A stretch of DNA of 64,000 bases. Origin: Maniola hyperantus (taxonomy: Eukaryota > Arthropoda > Insecta > Lepidoptera > Nymphalidae). The position numbers and the translations under genes are program-made. The notes beneath the pieces were generated by a model. The model ran no database searches, was not told the origin of the DNA, and saw nothing but the letters and a program-made list of their open reading frames with translations. Below, one piece after another: positions 10,085 to 20,210 of the stretch. How positions within the stretch are numbered: the first letter of the stretch is position 1; the number at the start of each line of letters is the position of its first letter. The stretch covers positions 973,383-1,037,382 of the forward strand of contig NC_048550.1 in the NCBI RefSeq assembly GCF_902806685.2. Reading direction: 5' to 3'.

Positions 10085-10165
10085 TGCGTTGATAGATCAG
10101 TCAGTCAGTCAGTCAGTCAGTCAGTCAGTCAGTCAGTCACCTTTTTCTTTTATTTATTTAGATTA
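10085..10165 (-). mobile_element. H1 5' fragment with GTCA array
   Basis: GCTGTGCGTTGATAGATCAG followed by about ten GTCA units and CCTTTTTCTTTTATTTATTT. Only the 5' third of H1 is present. Confidence 0.7.
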
Positions 10166-10513
10166 AGGCTTGAACTGCGTATCATGTTAATTGAGTAGAA
10201 AATATGAATAATACTTGACGCACATGATTTCTTCTTGACTGAGTAATGTAATGTTTTAGTAAACTGAGCTAGTTTACCTAACTGACGACTGTAACTTGAA
10301 CTAAGAGCGGTTAGTTACACGTTAATCTGGTTGAGTTTAAAAAATAATCCTGCAATGAGGCTGAATGGTTTAGGATAGGTATAGACTAAAATAAGCCTTT
10401 AATGTAGCTGAATAGTTTAGGATAGGTATAGACTATAGACTAAAATCCATGAGGTCGTAGGTACGGTGTACCAATTAAGAAAAGCTAAAGCAAAGAAATG
10501 CGTTGTACAAATG

Positions 10514-10873
10514 ACTAGCATATTCCTACGACTTCGTCCGCCTAGACTACACACATTTCAAACCCATGTTTTACCCCCTGGGGTTGAATTTTCAAAAAAA
10601 TGTTAGTGGATGTTTACGTCATAATAACTATCTGCATGCCCGATCCATCCAGTAGTTTGAGCGGTGCGTTGATAGATCAGTTAGTCAGTCACCTTTTCCT
10701 TTTATATATTTAAGACTAGCTTATGCCCGCGAATTTGTCCGCGGGGACTACTCAAATTTCAAGTGCCTATTTTAAGGTTTTTAAGGAATATACCCATGCA
10801 ATAAATCACGTCAATCCGTTGCTCCGTTGCGACGTTATTGAAGGACAAACAAACACACTTTCACATTTATAAT
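10514..10873 (-). mobile_element. Two Helitrons joined end to end
   Basis: H1 spans 10514-10715. The next element starts at 10716 with CTAG directly after the GA end of the first. The second has an H1-like 3' end (CTAGCTTATGCCCGCGAATT) but an H2 5' half (CAATCCGTTGCTCCGTTGCG, AAACACACTTTCACATTTAT), so it is an H1/H2 chimera. Confidence 0.7.
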
Positions 10874-10910
10874 ATTAGTACTAATTATTTAATATTTTGA
10901 TTCTCTACCT

Positions 10911-11098
10911 ATTTTTTATGATTTAGGTTTTTAAAATTCCCATGGGAACTCTTTGATTTTCCGAGATAAAAAGTAGCCTATGTCCTTACCCGGGATGCAA
11001 GCTACCTCTGTGACCAAATTTCATTAAAATTGGTTGAAAGGTTGGGCCGTGAAAAGCTAGCAGACAGACATACACACTTTCGCATTTATAATATTTGT
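10911..11098 (-). mobile_element. H3 Helitron, 3'-truncated
   Basis: ATTTAGGTTTTTAAAATTCCC, GAGATAAAAAGTAGCCTATG, GCCGTGAAAAGCTAGCAGAC and a TCGCATTTATAATATTTG end identify H3. The hairpin and CTAG end are missing. Confidence 0.65.
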
Positions 11099-11099
11099 A

Positions 11100-12020
11100 A
11101 GGAAGTATGGATTATTTAATGTTTTGGTTCTCTACCTATTATTTCCTAGAGAGAATTTGGTAATATTCTAGAAACTTCGTCTGTAATTATTTCCAATGAT
11201 ACTTTGTCACACAAATAGGTAGGTAATGTTAGTCACTCTTAAAGTTATGTCTATGAAGTATCAAATGTACCTACTTACTCGTATAATTTACTTACAAGTA
11301 AAGTAACTGTTCAAAGTTTATTCTTCAACTTTAACTTGGATTCCGTTAAAAATTCTGGACTTTCAGTGATATTAGAAGAAAAAAGTTCAAGCTTGTTAGT
11401 TTAACTTCAGGATTAAGCATGAAGTAGGTATTTACTTAACTCGTTTCGAACAGTTACTAAGTTAAGTAGTTGGGAAATGAAAATAGGTACTTTTTAACTT
11501 TTTTTCAGTTAGTTAAGAAATGGGAATTATATGGATGATGTTTGAGGAAACGAAGCTGACCGGAAGTAGATTTTTTGATAAAAATTGGCATGTTTTGATT
11601 AATAATTCTTGGTATAGTTTCCGTTTTTAATATTATGAAGTGTTATTTTTTTCTGATAATAAGCCGTAAACGGTGTACCTATTTGGGATTGTAAGATAAG
11701 TTAGAATTATTGTAGAATAAGATAGGTTATACAATAGGCACACATACAGTAATGTGGCCTGTTAATAAAAGATTTAAAAAAAGTGTACATTATCTTTCGA
11801 GATAAAAAATGCAAACACGTGTAACATACTTTGGAAAATATAATTATTTAAAATAGTAGGTATTTGATAGAAGAGAAAAAATCTTACAACGGCACGCATT
11901 GTCCTATAAATGAGATTATCCATAGCACTAACAAATTTTTTTGTGCAAATAATATTATCACTATGCCACGACCTTGCTCCCAGCTATCGCCTAAATTAGC
12001 AAGCGTCACTTGATTAAAAA
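11100..12020. other. AT-rich unique sequence, possible intron
   Basis: No repeat family, gene or array recognised. It sits between the two minus-strand donors' downstream side and would be intronic if the gene model at 12.0-18.6 kb is right. Confidence 0.35.
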
Positions 12021-12029
12021 AAAACTTAC

Positions 12030-12350
12030 CGAAAAAAAAATTTTTTTTTTCCTAAAATTTGAAACACCACACACAACACTGCACAGGTTTTAGAGAAGTT
12101 TGTTCATACCGCATCTGAGGACTCGCGTGGTTTTGGTTGACGCTAGGTACATCGCGCGTTCGCCGGCGCTCGCCGACTGCAGCGCTTACGCACTCCCCTC
12201 CCCACCGAAAATGCCGCGAAAAATAGCGCGCTAAAAACTGTGCACCCCTGCTGAGGCTGTATGCTAATCCCCAGAAACTCGGGCCCTTTTCCGGGGGGGG
12301 AGCGGGCGCAATTAAAAGGCGCGCGTGCGTGCCCCGCGATTAGGAGACGG
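12030..12350 (-). promoter_or_regulatory. GC-rich island with minus-strand splice donor: possible alternative first exon
   Basis: Sequence rich in CG (cgcgcgttcgccggcgctcg, ggcgcgcgtgcgtgccccgc) is followed on the minus strand by a consensus donor, TTTCG|GTAAGTTTTT, at 12030/12029. No long open frame runs into the donor: the minus-strand ATG near 12155 opens only a ~20-codon frame that ends before it. This suggests a non-coding 5' exon. The promoter role is inference from composition and the donor; no TATA or initiator is diagnostic. Confidence 0.35.
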
Positions 12351-12384
12351 AATGACAGTCGCCGCGACTAATTTTTTTATTTCT

Positions 12385-12826
12385 AGGGTTCCGTACCTCA
12401 AAAACAAAAACGGAACCCTTATAGGATCACTTTGTTGTCTGTCTGTCTGTCTGTCGGTCTAACAAGAAACCTACGGGGTACTTCCGGTTAACCTAGAATC
12501 ATGAAATTGGGCAGGTAGGTAGTAGGTCTTGTAGCAGACGTTTGGGGAAAAATCTGAAAACTGTGAATTTGTGGTTACATCACACAAAAAAAATTTAAAT
12601 TGTGGTCATGAACTAATAATTAGTATTTTCAATTTTCGAAGTATGATAATGATAACTATATGAAGTGGGGTATCATATGAAAGGTCTTTACATGTACATT
12701 GTAAAACAAATTTTTATTTATTTTTATGCATCATAGTTTTGAATTATCGTGCAAAATGTCGTAACAATGCTACTGTAGTACGGAACCCTCGTTACGCGAG
12801 TCTGACTCGCACTTGGCAGGTTTTTT
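12385..12826 (+). mobile_element. Z element, near full length
   Basis: AGGGTTCCGTACCTCAAAAA, GTCTGTCTGTCTGTCTGTCG, TGGGGTATCATATGAAAGGT and ACTCGCACTTGGCAGGTTTT in order. This is the best uninterrupted Z copy for comparison with the split ones at 48.7 and 63.6 kb. Confidence 0.75.
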
Positions 12827-13189
12827 TTTCTTTTTCCTAGTCTGCAAGGCTATGTTTCGTAGATAGATGCGAATCGATGATCGTCTGGATGAATTAGCGG
12901 GGACGGTCTCTGTTTTTCGATTCCGTTCCGTCTATTGAAATTTCCATTTCGTGTTCTTAGATATTTTTTCTAGTTGAAGAAATGATAAAGTTTTGGTTGC
13001 GACAATGCAGTTTTGTTATCTGGTTTTATCTTTGAAACAGAATTGAATTCGGCGTTGTTTAGATAGCGATAATGCAAAGTTGAAATTCTAATAAATTACC
13101 TAATAGACTATCGTTTTTGGTAATAAAATTAAAAATCTGTATTTATAAAATTCATAGTTCTGACTGACTAGGTGGACGGACGACATCAG

Positions 13190-13312
13190 ACGAGTCGCAG
13201 GGAGCCGCTGGATTCAGGGGGCGCAAGACTGTGGAGTGTGGAAGTCCCTACAAGACACTTATGTCCAGCTGTGGACGTCTATTGGTTGATGATGATGGTG
13301 ATGATGATGAAC
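13190..13312 (+). mobile_element. LINE 3' tail with (GAT)n
   Basis: CGCTGGATTCAGGGGGCGCA, GTGTGGAAGTCCCTACAAGA, GTCCAGCTGTGGACGTCTAT and a (GAT/GGT)n end. The same tail recurs at 14600, 28035, 47060, 49557, 55025 and 63055. It shares the (GAT)n ending with SINE1, consistent with that SINE using this LINE's machinery. Confidence 0.6.
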
Positions 13313-13319
13313 TGACTGA

Positions 13320-13882
13320 CTTATATATCAACGCACAGCTCAAACCACTGTAGGGAGCAACGAGATTTTTTGTATGGATATAATATAGTTAAAGACCTTG
13401 AAATGATATAGGCTACTTTTTATCCTGGAAAGTCAAAGAGTCCTATGGGATTTTTATAAAACCTAATTCCACGCGGACGAAGTCGCGGGCATCAGCTAGT
13501 CCCTATATATGAATCGCTGAATGTGTTGCTAATTCGCAATTTCGCTAATTCTTTTTTTATAATATTCCTTGAAGTACGAGGATGGTTCTTACGGACAGAA
13601 AAATTTAAAAAAAATCCTGAAAACTGTTAGGCGGTACGAAGTTCGCCGGGGCAGCTAGTCACACTAATAATATAAAGGCGAAAGTTTGTATGTGTGTGTG
13701 TGTGTATGTTTGTTACTCCTTCACGCAAAAACTACTGAACGGATTTGGCCGAAATTTGGAATGGAGATAGATTATACACTGGATTAACACAAATACTACT
13801 TTTCATCCCGGAAAATCAAAAAGTTCCCGCGGGATTTTGAAAAACATAAATCCACGCGGACGAAGTCGCGGGCATCAGCTAG
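13320..13882 (+). mobile_element. Three Helitrons of different families fused head to tail
   Basis: A short H1 5' scrap (13320-13350) is fused to a 5'-truncated H2 ending GGGCATCAGCTAG at 13499. A full H4 runs 13500-13658 (starts TCCCTATATATGAATCGC, ends GCCGGGGCAGCTAG). A full H3 runs 13659-13882 (starts TCACACTAATAATATAAAGG, ends GGGCATCAGCTAG). Both junctions are CTAG|TC with no base between. Confidence 0.8.
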
Positions 13883-14369
13883 TAACTAATAAAAATAAAC
13901 CAACAATTGGCACTATAGCACTCAAGTTTGCGCGAAAAAAACTTCAACTGCCAAAAATTACCATCAAAAAGGTCAAGTTTATGTACAGACTAGTTAACCT
14001 GTCTATGGCGTATGTGGCTCACAATAGCTTCGAGGGGTGCAAGCCATGCTGCACGCGCGAGCCGAGCTCGCACTGCAGAATGTAACGACTAGGCATTGAG
14101 CCTGCGCACACCTCTCTACTAGCACTTAACGGTGCTTTAGAGAATGCCACTTTTATACAGGACAAACTTTTCAAACACAAACATAGCTAATAGGTATTCT
14201 TACAGTATAACATCCCAATAAATCTACAACAACATAATTTTTGTTAGACAAAATAATCTTAGTTGCGAGAAAATTAGTGATCACAGGCAAACTAGAAACC
14301 GCTGGCAACTCCGCCTCAAAAAAGTCTAAAAATCATTTGTGGGAATGAGTATAATCTTTTATAACAAAA

Positions 14370-14587
14370 CTAGCTTATGCTCGCGACTTCGTCCACGTGG
14401 ACTACACTTTCAAACCCCTATTTCACCTTCTTAAGGGTTTAATTTTCGAAATTCCTTTCTTAGCGGATGCCTGTCATATTATTAGCTATCTGCATGCCAA
14501 ATTTCAGCCCAATCTGTCCAGTAGTTTGAGCTGTGTGTTGATAGATCAGTTAGTCAGTCACCTTTTCCTTTTATATATTTATTAAGA
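14370..14587 (-). mobile_element. H1 Helitron, full length
   Basis: CTAGCTTATGCTCGCGACTT to TTATATATTTATTAAGA. The GTCA stretch is short. The open frame 14397-14585 is repeat-derived. Confidence 0.75.
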
Positions 14588-14599
14588 TTAAGATAATCA

Positions 14600-14960
14600 T
14601 CATGATCAACAAATAGACGTCCACTGCTGGCAGTGGCGTGCATAGGGTTTGAAGCCAGGGTAGGCATTAGTTAGGTAGGAACCTGTTTACTGGCAGGTCA
14701 TAATGAAAAATATGCATTGAGCTATTACAACTGGGGTAAGCAGTGCATTAATGCCTCTATGACTTGCACGCCACTGACTGCTGGATATAGGTCTCTTATA
14801 GGGATTTCCACATGTACACGTCTGGCTCCGTCTGAATCCAGCGGCTCTCTACTATTCGTTTGATGTCGTCGGTCCACCAGGGGATCCTCCAACGTTGCGC
14901 TTTCTGGTGCGAGTAATAGATTCCTACACACCCCTAAAATGTGCAACGAAAGCCGATCCG
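14600..14960 (-). mobile_element. LINE tail interrupted by a hAT-type MITE
   Basis: ATCATCATGATCAACAAATA and GACGTCCACTGCTGG match the LINE tail. After the insert it continues ATATAGGTCTCTTATAGGGA, TCTGAATCCAGCGGCTCTC and CGTTTGATGTCGTCGGTCCA. The minus-strand open frame 14946-14725 spans the insert boundary and is not a gene. Confidence 0.65.
14631..14776. mobile_element. 146-bp hAT-type MITE with perfect 8-bp target duplication
   Basis: Terminal inverted repeats CAGTGGCGTGCA (14631-14642) and TGCACGCCACTG (14765-14776). Flanked on both sides by ACTGCTGG (14623-14630 and 14777-14784). Removing the insert and one ACTGCTGG restores the LINE-tail phrase GTCCACTGCTGGATATAGG. Eight-base duplications and CAGTG-type ends are hallmarks of the hAT superfamily. 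Confidence 0.9.
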
Positions 14961-14989
14961 CCTTCGCACGGGTGCGTTTACTCAGGCCC

Positions 14990-15296
14990 CTTATTATAAA
15001 TGCGAAAGTGTGTTTGTTTGTTGGTTCGTTGGTTTATTGGTTTTTTGTCCTTCGACTGCCCGCGACTTCATACGCGATTAATTAGGTTTTTAAAAATCCC
15101 GTGGGAACTCCGATTTCCCGGGATAAAATATAGCCTATGTCTCTCTTCAGGTCCTTAACTATACCCATGCAAAAAATCACGTTGATCCGTTGCTCTGTTG
15201 GGACGTAATTAAAGGACCAAACCAAAATACCAACAAACCAATAAACCAACAAACCGACAAACAAACACACTTTCACATTTATAATATGGGTACTGA
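14990..15296. mobile_element. H2 Helitrons, head-to-head
   Basis: A plus-strand H2 5' piece (CTTATTATAAATGCGAAAGT, 14992-15055) meets a near complete minus-strand H2 (15056-15296; GCCCGCGACTTCATACGCG to TTTATAATATGGGTACTGA). The CTAG end of the second is degraded. Confidence 0.7.
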
Positions 15297-15494
15297 TGTC
15301 GCCAGCATGCGTTGCAATGCGTTATGCGACGCGCGCGCCACCTATTCTACGTTGATGGTACTATAATATCAGAAACCTTGAAAAGTTTCAACTCAATCAG
15401 ATGAACGATGCGTGAATGTAGAGGTAACAAACGGACAGACAGACAATTTTTTATTCACACGGTTTCTCTATGACTTCCAAATAATACTTTTACC

Positions 15495-15765
15495 ATCATC
15501 ATCATGATCAACCCATTGCCGGCTCACTACTGACCACGGCTCTCTTCTCAGAGTGAGTAGGGTTTGGCCATAGTCTACCACGCTGGCCAAGTATGGATTG
15601 GATCTTCTAAACACCTTATGGAAAACTCAGACATGCGGGTTTTCTCGCGATGTTTTCCTTCACCGTCAAAGCAAATGATATTGAAAAGTTAGAAGTGCGT
15701 GCCTGCGATCGAACCCCGACCCCACCGACTAGGAGGCTGACGTCTTAACCACTAAGCTAAGAGTG
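15495..15765 (-). mobile_element. SINE1, near full length
   Basis: ATCATCATCATGATCAACCC to CTTAACCACTAAGCTAAGAG. The B box (GATCGAACCCCGACC, rc) is recognisable. It abuts the foldback element at 15766. Confidence 0.75.
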
Positions 15766-15990
15766 GTCACGCACTCATCCGATCCGAGTCCGTGAAAATA
15801 CGGATATAAAAAACTCGGACCAAACTCGGATATTGCTTATGCATTAATCCGATCTCTGATCCAAATCCAAGCTATTCAGTGGACATCTTTTGCCATATCT
15901 ACGTCATATGTCCGATTTTAATCCGAGGCACATCCGAGATATTTTCACGGATGACAGAGAAAATTTGGATGACCGAAATGCAGTGCGTAA
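15766..15990. mobile_element. MITE with CGGAT-rich inverted repeats
   Basis: Left arm GTCACGCACTCATCCGATCC / GAGTCCGTGAAAATACGGAT; right arm ATCCGAGATATTTTCACGGA...GTGCGTAA. The arms align with one gap (the right has an extra GCATTTCGGTC block). The interior also carries CGGAT/ATCCG motifs in both orientations, as in subterminal transposase-binding repeats. Confidence 0.65.
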
Positions 15991-16620
15991 TCGCTCTAAC
16001 TGTTATGTATATTTTATTAAAATAATTTACAAACCCCTTTTTAAAAGGTAGGTGTAACAGTTTTTTATTGTTCTGTTAAAAATTCACCATTGGGACGGAA
16101 ACGTTTCTAACTTCCGGTTATATTTTTCACCCAAAACTCATTTGTCAGTTTGTCTATGCATATCTCTATCAAAAAAAATGTATTTTGTCTATTGATATTC
16201 AAATTTTATTATGAGGTCAACCGTTTGGTTGCATCGGTTATTGCTCTCAAAATTTAATTACATATGCAAGAATGTCTAATACTGAGGTCCCGACGCACTT
16301 GCAGCGTAGCTAGACCCCTGTCTGTCCGTCTGTCCGTCCAGATATATTTGCATCATAATAGTTGATGTTACAAAGGGGCTCGCTAATTGTTCGGGATAGA
16401 TAGAAATCAAGTTCAACAAAAACACGAAGAGTAATTGAATAACGATTCAAGTTGGGAACGGGTTAATTTTATTTTTATTCGTTTTCAAAAAGTTTAAGAA
16501 AGTTTTTTGACAAGTAAAATTCAAAATATATTCATTTCATGAAGAGTAATTAGTCTTTTTTATACTACCTCTGTGACTCTACGAGTCCCATTGCATTAGC
16601 TTGGAATGAAGATTTTACTG
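15991..16620. other. AT-rich spacer
   Basis: No family or gene recognised. Short TCTGTCCG repeats lie near 16320. Confidence 0.4.
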
Positions 16621-16639
16621 AGAAGATCCGCATAAAACT

Positions 16640-17340
16640 CAGCATATGATTTTTTCAAAATATATAAAGTTACAGTATTATCAATGTAAAATTCACTACA
16701 CTTTTTTATGGTGAACTGAAAATTTAGCCATTTAAGTCCTTCGGAAAGCAGCTTCTACTGAAAAAAGTCAACAAGAAACTTAGCAGTTTCTCTTTTTTAA
16801 TCGTAAAAAGTTACAATATAAAATAAAAATTCTCCACACCTCCCTGTGGACAACTGAAAGCTCAGCCGGTTACTTCCACGCAAAATACTTTAAATCGGAT
16901 CATTAGTTAGCAGTTGCTTTTTTAATCATAAAAAGTTACAATACAATCAACGCAAGTACAAATTTAATACACTTTCTTGTGTCTTATTCACGCAAAATAT
17001 TTTGAATCGGATTATTAGTTAGCCGGTGGGAGTTTTTAATCGTAAAAGTTACAATATAATCAATGCAAGTAAAAATTTTCAAAATCTTGTCTGAAACTGA
17101 CAGTTAAGCCGGTTACTTCCAAGCAAAATATTTTGAGTTATTAGTTGAAGTTTACCAGTTTTCGGAAAACATCTACTGAAAAGTGCCGGCAAAAAACTTA
17201 ACAGTTGTTCGTAAAAAGTTACAATATAATCAATGTAAGGAAAAATTCACGAGGTACACTATCTTTCGGGCCAAAGCTCAATCGGTTACTTCCAAGCAAC
17301 ATATTTTGGACTTTTAGTTGAAGTGTGATAATTTAATGCT
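16640..17340. repeat. Degenerate tandem repeat of about 115-170 bp units
   Basis: The phrase (A)AAAGTTACAATATAATCAATG-like recurs at 16669, 16810, 16935, 17048 and 17218. It is followed by 'taaaaattcac.acac' and then 'cagccggttacttccacgcaaaatattttgaatcggat.attagtt'. Units differ by many substitutions and indels, so this is an old array. It ends within tens of bases of the minus-strand donor at 17355. Confidence 0.7.
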
Positions 17341-17355
17341 AAAGTTTGCACTTAC

Positions 17356-17384
17356 CTGGTGAGCCGGCTGGCGCCGCGCCGCAT
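17356..17384 (-). CDS. Putative first coding exon (9 codons), gene unidentified
   Basis: On the minus strand an ATG (17384-17382) opens MRRGASRLT and the frame runs into a consensus donor, ACCAG|GTAAGT, leaving two bases (AG) for the next exon. The nearest upstream ATG (17408-17406) meets TGA after two codons, so this ATG is the plausible start. The 5' UTR would extend to the right into the GC-rich island. I could not find the next exon to the left in this window, so the product is unknown. A non-coding 5' exon with the same donor is an alternative. Confidence 0.4.
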
Positions 17385-18620
17385 CAACGCGTTCAACAAA
17401 AACAATCAACAAAACATCAACAAAGTCACTACTAGTCAATGTCCGGTAACGGAACACGGCAAATAAACAAACTTACAAACTTAACCTGAGTGTTGACAAA
17501 TATTCACAAATTGAGACTAGGCAGAGGAATTCCGAATTGGGAGGTGCTGTGTCCAATGAAATCGAGCGCGCGGCCGACCGGCCAATCCGTCACGCCTCTC
17601 ACCCGCTGCACCACACACGCACGTGAGAACTTTGCTAACTTCTACAAACTTTGTTCAACCGCCTTGCGACCCGCGCGCTCTAACTTATTCGTACCCCCGA
17701 TATGCGACCGACCCTTATTAGTCTTAATTTGAAAAAAAAAAACGAATTGCCGCTTATTATTTTTTAATTTAGTTTATTTTTTTTCGGAAACGTCCACCCG
17801 TCCGGTCGGGTCCGGCCGGTCTGCAATATTAACACGAGCCGCGTCCACCTTTTGTAATGAAACGTTCACACATGCTTCCGCATTACCGTCCCGATGCCAT
17901 CAATAATGAAGCCGGGCGGGAAAAAACAAAACGGGGCACCTCTCCCGTCGAGGCGCCCGCCGACACTACAGCCTCCTCGTCAAAGATCAGAATTGCATAT
18001 CTGGGTTGCGTTAATGAGCGGGGGGAGTGGGTCGGCGGGGGGGGTCGAAAAAGTGGCACCGCTCGCGCGCGAATATAAATTCATCGCCAAAAAATCATTA
18101 CGCGGGGGGTGGTATTACGGCTCTCTGCGCGAGTTCGGAGTATAGTTTTTAAATCGGCCGCTCACTCGTCGGCGAGGCGCCGCGGCGCTAGGCCGCTCAC
18201 TACTGCACCCTGGCCCGAGCACTAACTCTCCCCAACTATCACGCATGCACTTCTCGAACTTTCTTTGCAGCGCACATGCTCTCCACTCGCCACTCGCAAG
18301 ACGTCTACCTCCTTACGCTGCGCGCTAGCCACACTCCACCTATTATCGCAACGATATCACACTTGATACTAAAAAAAGGACTTGTTTAGGAAAAAAAGTT
18401 ATTAGTCTATTTTGAAATTCGTCTTTTCAGCGACGATCACAATCAATTTGTGCGGAGGAAGGCATACTTCCGTGCAGAGGCACTCGTCTGCGTGTGTGTG
18501 TGCGAGCAAATTAAATCTAATACAAAATTGCGTTTTATGTTCACGCTAGTGCGTGTGCGTGTAGGGGCACAATGCGAACTCGCGTCGAGTACACTCGGCC
18601 CCGGTATTCCGTATTAGGCC
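17385..18620 (-). promoter_or_regulatory. GC-rich promoter/5' UTR island
   Basis: About 1.2 kb free of the repeat families that fill the rest of the window and unusually rich in CG and G/C runs (ggccgctcactcgtcggcga, gcgcgctagccacactccac). It lies immediately upstream of the minus-strand donor exon. Short open frames on the plus strand (17490-17732, 17857-18145) are low-complexity and run against the inferred transcript. I infer a core promoter plus 5' UTR; transcription start is not visible. Confidence 0.45.
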
Positions 18621-18726
18621 TACTTATCTATTAATTAATATAATTCATCGTTCGTTTTTAATTGACTTAACAACTTTAGAACAATGACACTTTGTTTCAA
18701 TGCGTAAATGATATCGCTAACAATCC

Positions 18727-19062
18727 ATACTAATATTATGAATGTGCAAGTGTGTCTATCTGTGTAGCATCGCTTTTCAAGGCCCATTTTGACTCAATTC
18801 GGTACGAGATAGCTTGAATCTCGGGGACGAATATAGACTACTTTTTATCCTGAAAAGAAAAAAAGAGTTCCCACATGATTCCTAAAACCTACATCCCCAT
18901 GGATGAAGTCGTAGGCATCATCAATTTGGTTCAGAGATAGCTTGCATCCTGGAAACGGACATAGTCTACTATTTAACCCAGAAAATAAAAACCTGCTCAA
19001 GGGATTCAACAAAATCTAAATCCACGCGGTCTTCACTAAAGGCGCTGGCATCATATTCTAGT
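18727..19062 (+). mobile_element. H3 Helitron with internal partial duplication
   Basis: Starts TCCATACTAATATTATGAAT and passes through 'atagcttgaatctcggggacg' to a first 3'-like end at about 18916. It then repeats 'agatagcttgcatcctggaaacggac' and a second 3' half to about 19062. The 3' half is present twice. Confidence 0.65.
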
Positions 19063-19189
19063 ACTTAACTAAATACAGTTTTTTTGTATAAAGCACTAAA
19101 AGTAACTAAGTATAGCACGATACGATATGAAACTAAACTCTTAACTAATTTCGTCCAGTGTAAAACTAAAGCAATATCTTTGCGTAGTT

Positions 19190-19272
19190 CCTCCTACATC
19201 AATGCGTACTCGTAGAGCCGTGGAAATGCGTCTACACATGACTACGCGCGTAGGCCTCTACGAAGCGATCAA
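19190..19272. repeat. CTACG-rich segment, copy 1
   Basis: CGTAGTTCCTCCTACATC, GCGTACTCGTAGAGCCG, CATGACTACGCGCGTAGGCC: dense CTACG/CGTAG words in both orientations. Similar segments lie at 22048, 36430 and 54575. They may be subterminal repeats of an unidentified DNA transposon. Confidence 0.4.
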
Positions 19273-19535
19273 GTTTCGATGCAGTTAAATTGGAGACTTT
19301 TATTAAGTACGTAATTTTAATTATTCTTATTTTACTAACCCGATTTTATATAGCTTAACTCCCCTATACCTATTTAAATCTTTAGTTTATATTAGCTAAG
19401 TCGATATCAGTAGCGTTTCTTTTGTAGAATCCATCGTAGACTTATAAGTTCATTAATTTAAAAGAGTTTCTAACTGCCAGAATGCTATAGTTTCGATTAT
19501 AATTATAAAAATAAATAAATAAATTAAATACACAA

Positions 19536-19751
19536 TCTAAATATATAAAAGGAAAAAGTGACTGACTGACTGATCTATCAACGCACAGCTCAAACTAATG
19601 GACGGATCGGGCTAAAATTTGGCATGAAGATAGCTATTATAACGTAGACGTCCGCTAAAAAAGGATTTTTGAAAATTCAACTCCTAAGGGGTTGAAACAG
19701 GGGTTTGAAATTTGTGTAGTCCACGCGGACGAAGTCGCGAGCACAAGGTAG
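19536..19751 (+). mobile_element. H1 Helitron, full length
   Basis: TCTAAATATATAAAAGG start, hairpin CGCGGACGAAGTCGCG; the end is GTAG rather than CTAG. Confidence 0.8.
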
Positions 19752-19885
19752 TCTTATTCTATAATTTAAAAAGACTTACAGAAAAACGTCTGGCTGGAAC
19801 GATAAAGTTTGTAAAGATTGGCAGCATCGAGCTTCACGAAGAAACTGGAGTTATTTAAAAAAATGAGTAATTTTAAACAAACAAT

Positions 19886-20210
19886 GTGGCTAATTCCTTT
19901 GTACACAATCTCTAAACTAAACTAAAATATCACATCTAAATCTATTGTTATCCCTTTCATAATGTTGCTTGCGGAAAAGGAAAGCACTAGATTTAGACCT
20001 GTTAATTTAGTTTAGTTTAGAGATTGTGTACAAGAGAATCGGCCCCAATGTGGCTAATTCCTTTGTACACAATCTCTAAACTAAACTAAAATATCACATC
20101 TAAATCTATTGTTATCCCTTTCATAATATTGCTTGCGGAAAAGGAAAGCACTAGATTTAGACCTGTTAATTTAGTTTAGTTTAGAGATTGTGTACTAGAG
20201 AATCGGCCCC
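19886..20210 (+). mobile_element. 161-bp MITE dimer, copies 3 and 4
   Basis: Two same-orientation copies (19886-20046 and 20050-20210), each GTGGCTAATTCCTTTGTACA to GAATCGGCCCC, separated only by the trinucleotide AAT. They share private variants (ATATCACATCTAAATCTATTG where others have ATGTCACGCC or ATGACACGTC), so one arose from the other by tandem duplication rather than independent insertion. Confidence 0.88.

Noticed and set aside
17857..18145. Plus-strand coding gene in the GC-rich island
   Set aside because: The overlapping frames are low-complexity, lack splice support and run against the inferred minus-strand transcript; open frames are expected in GC-rich DNA.
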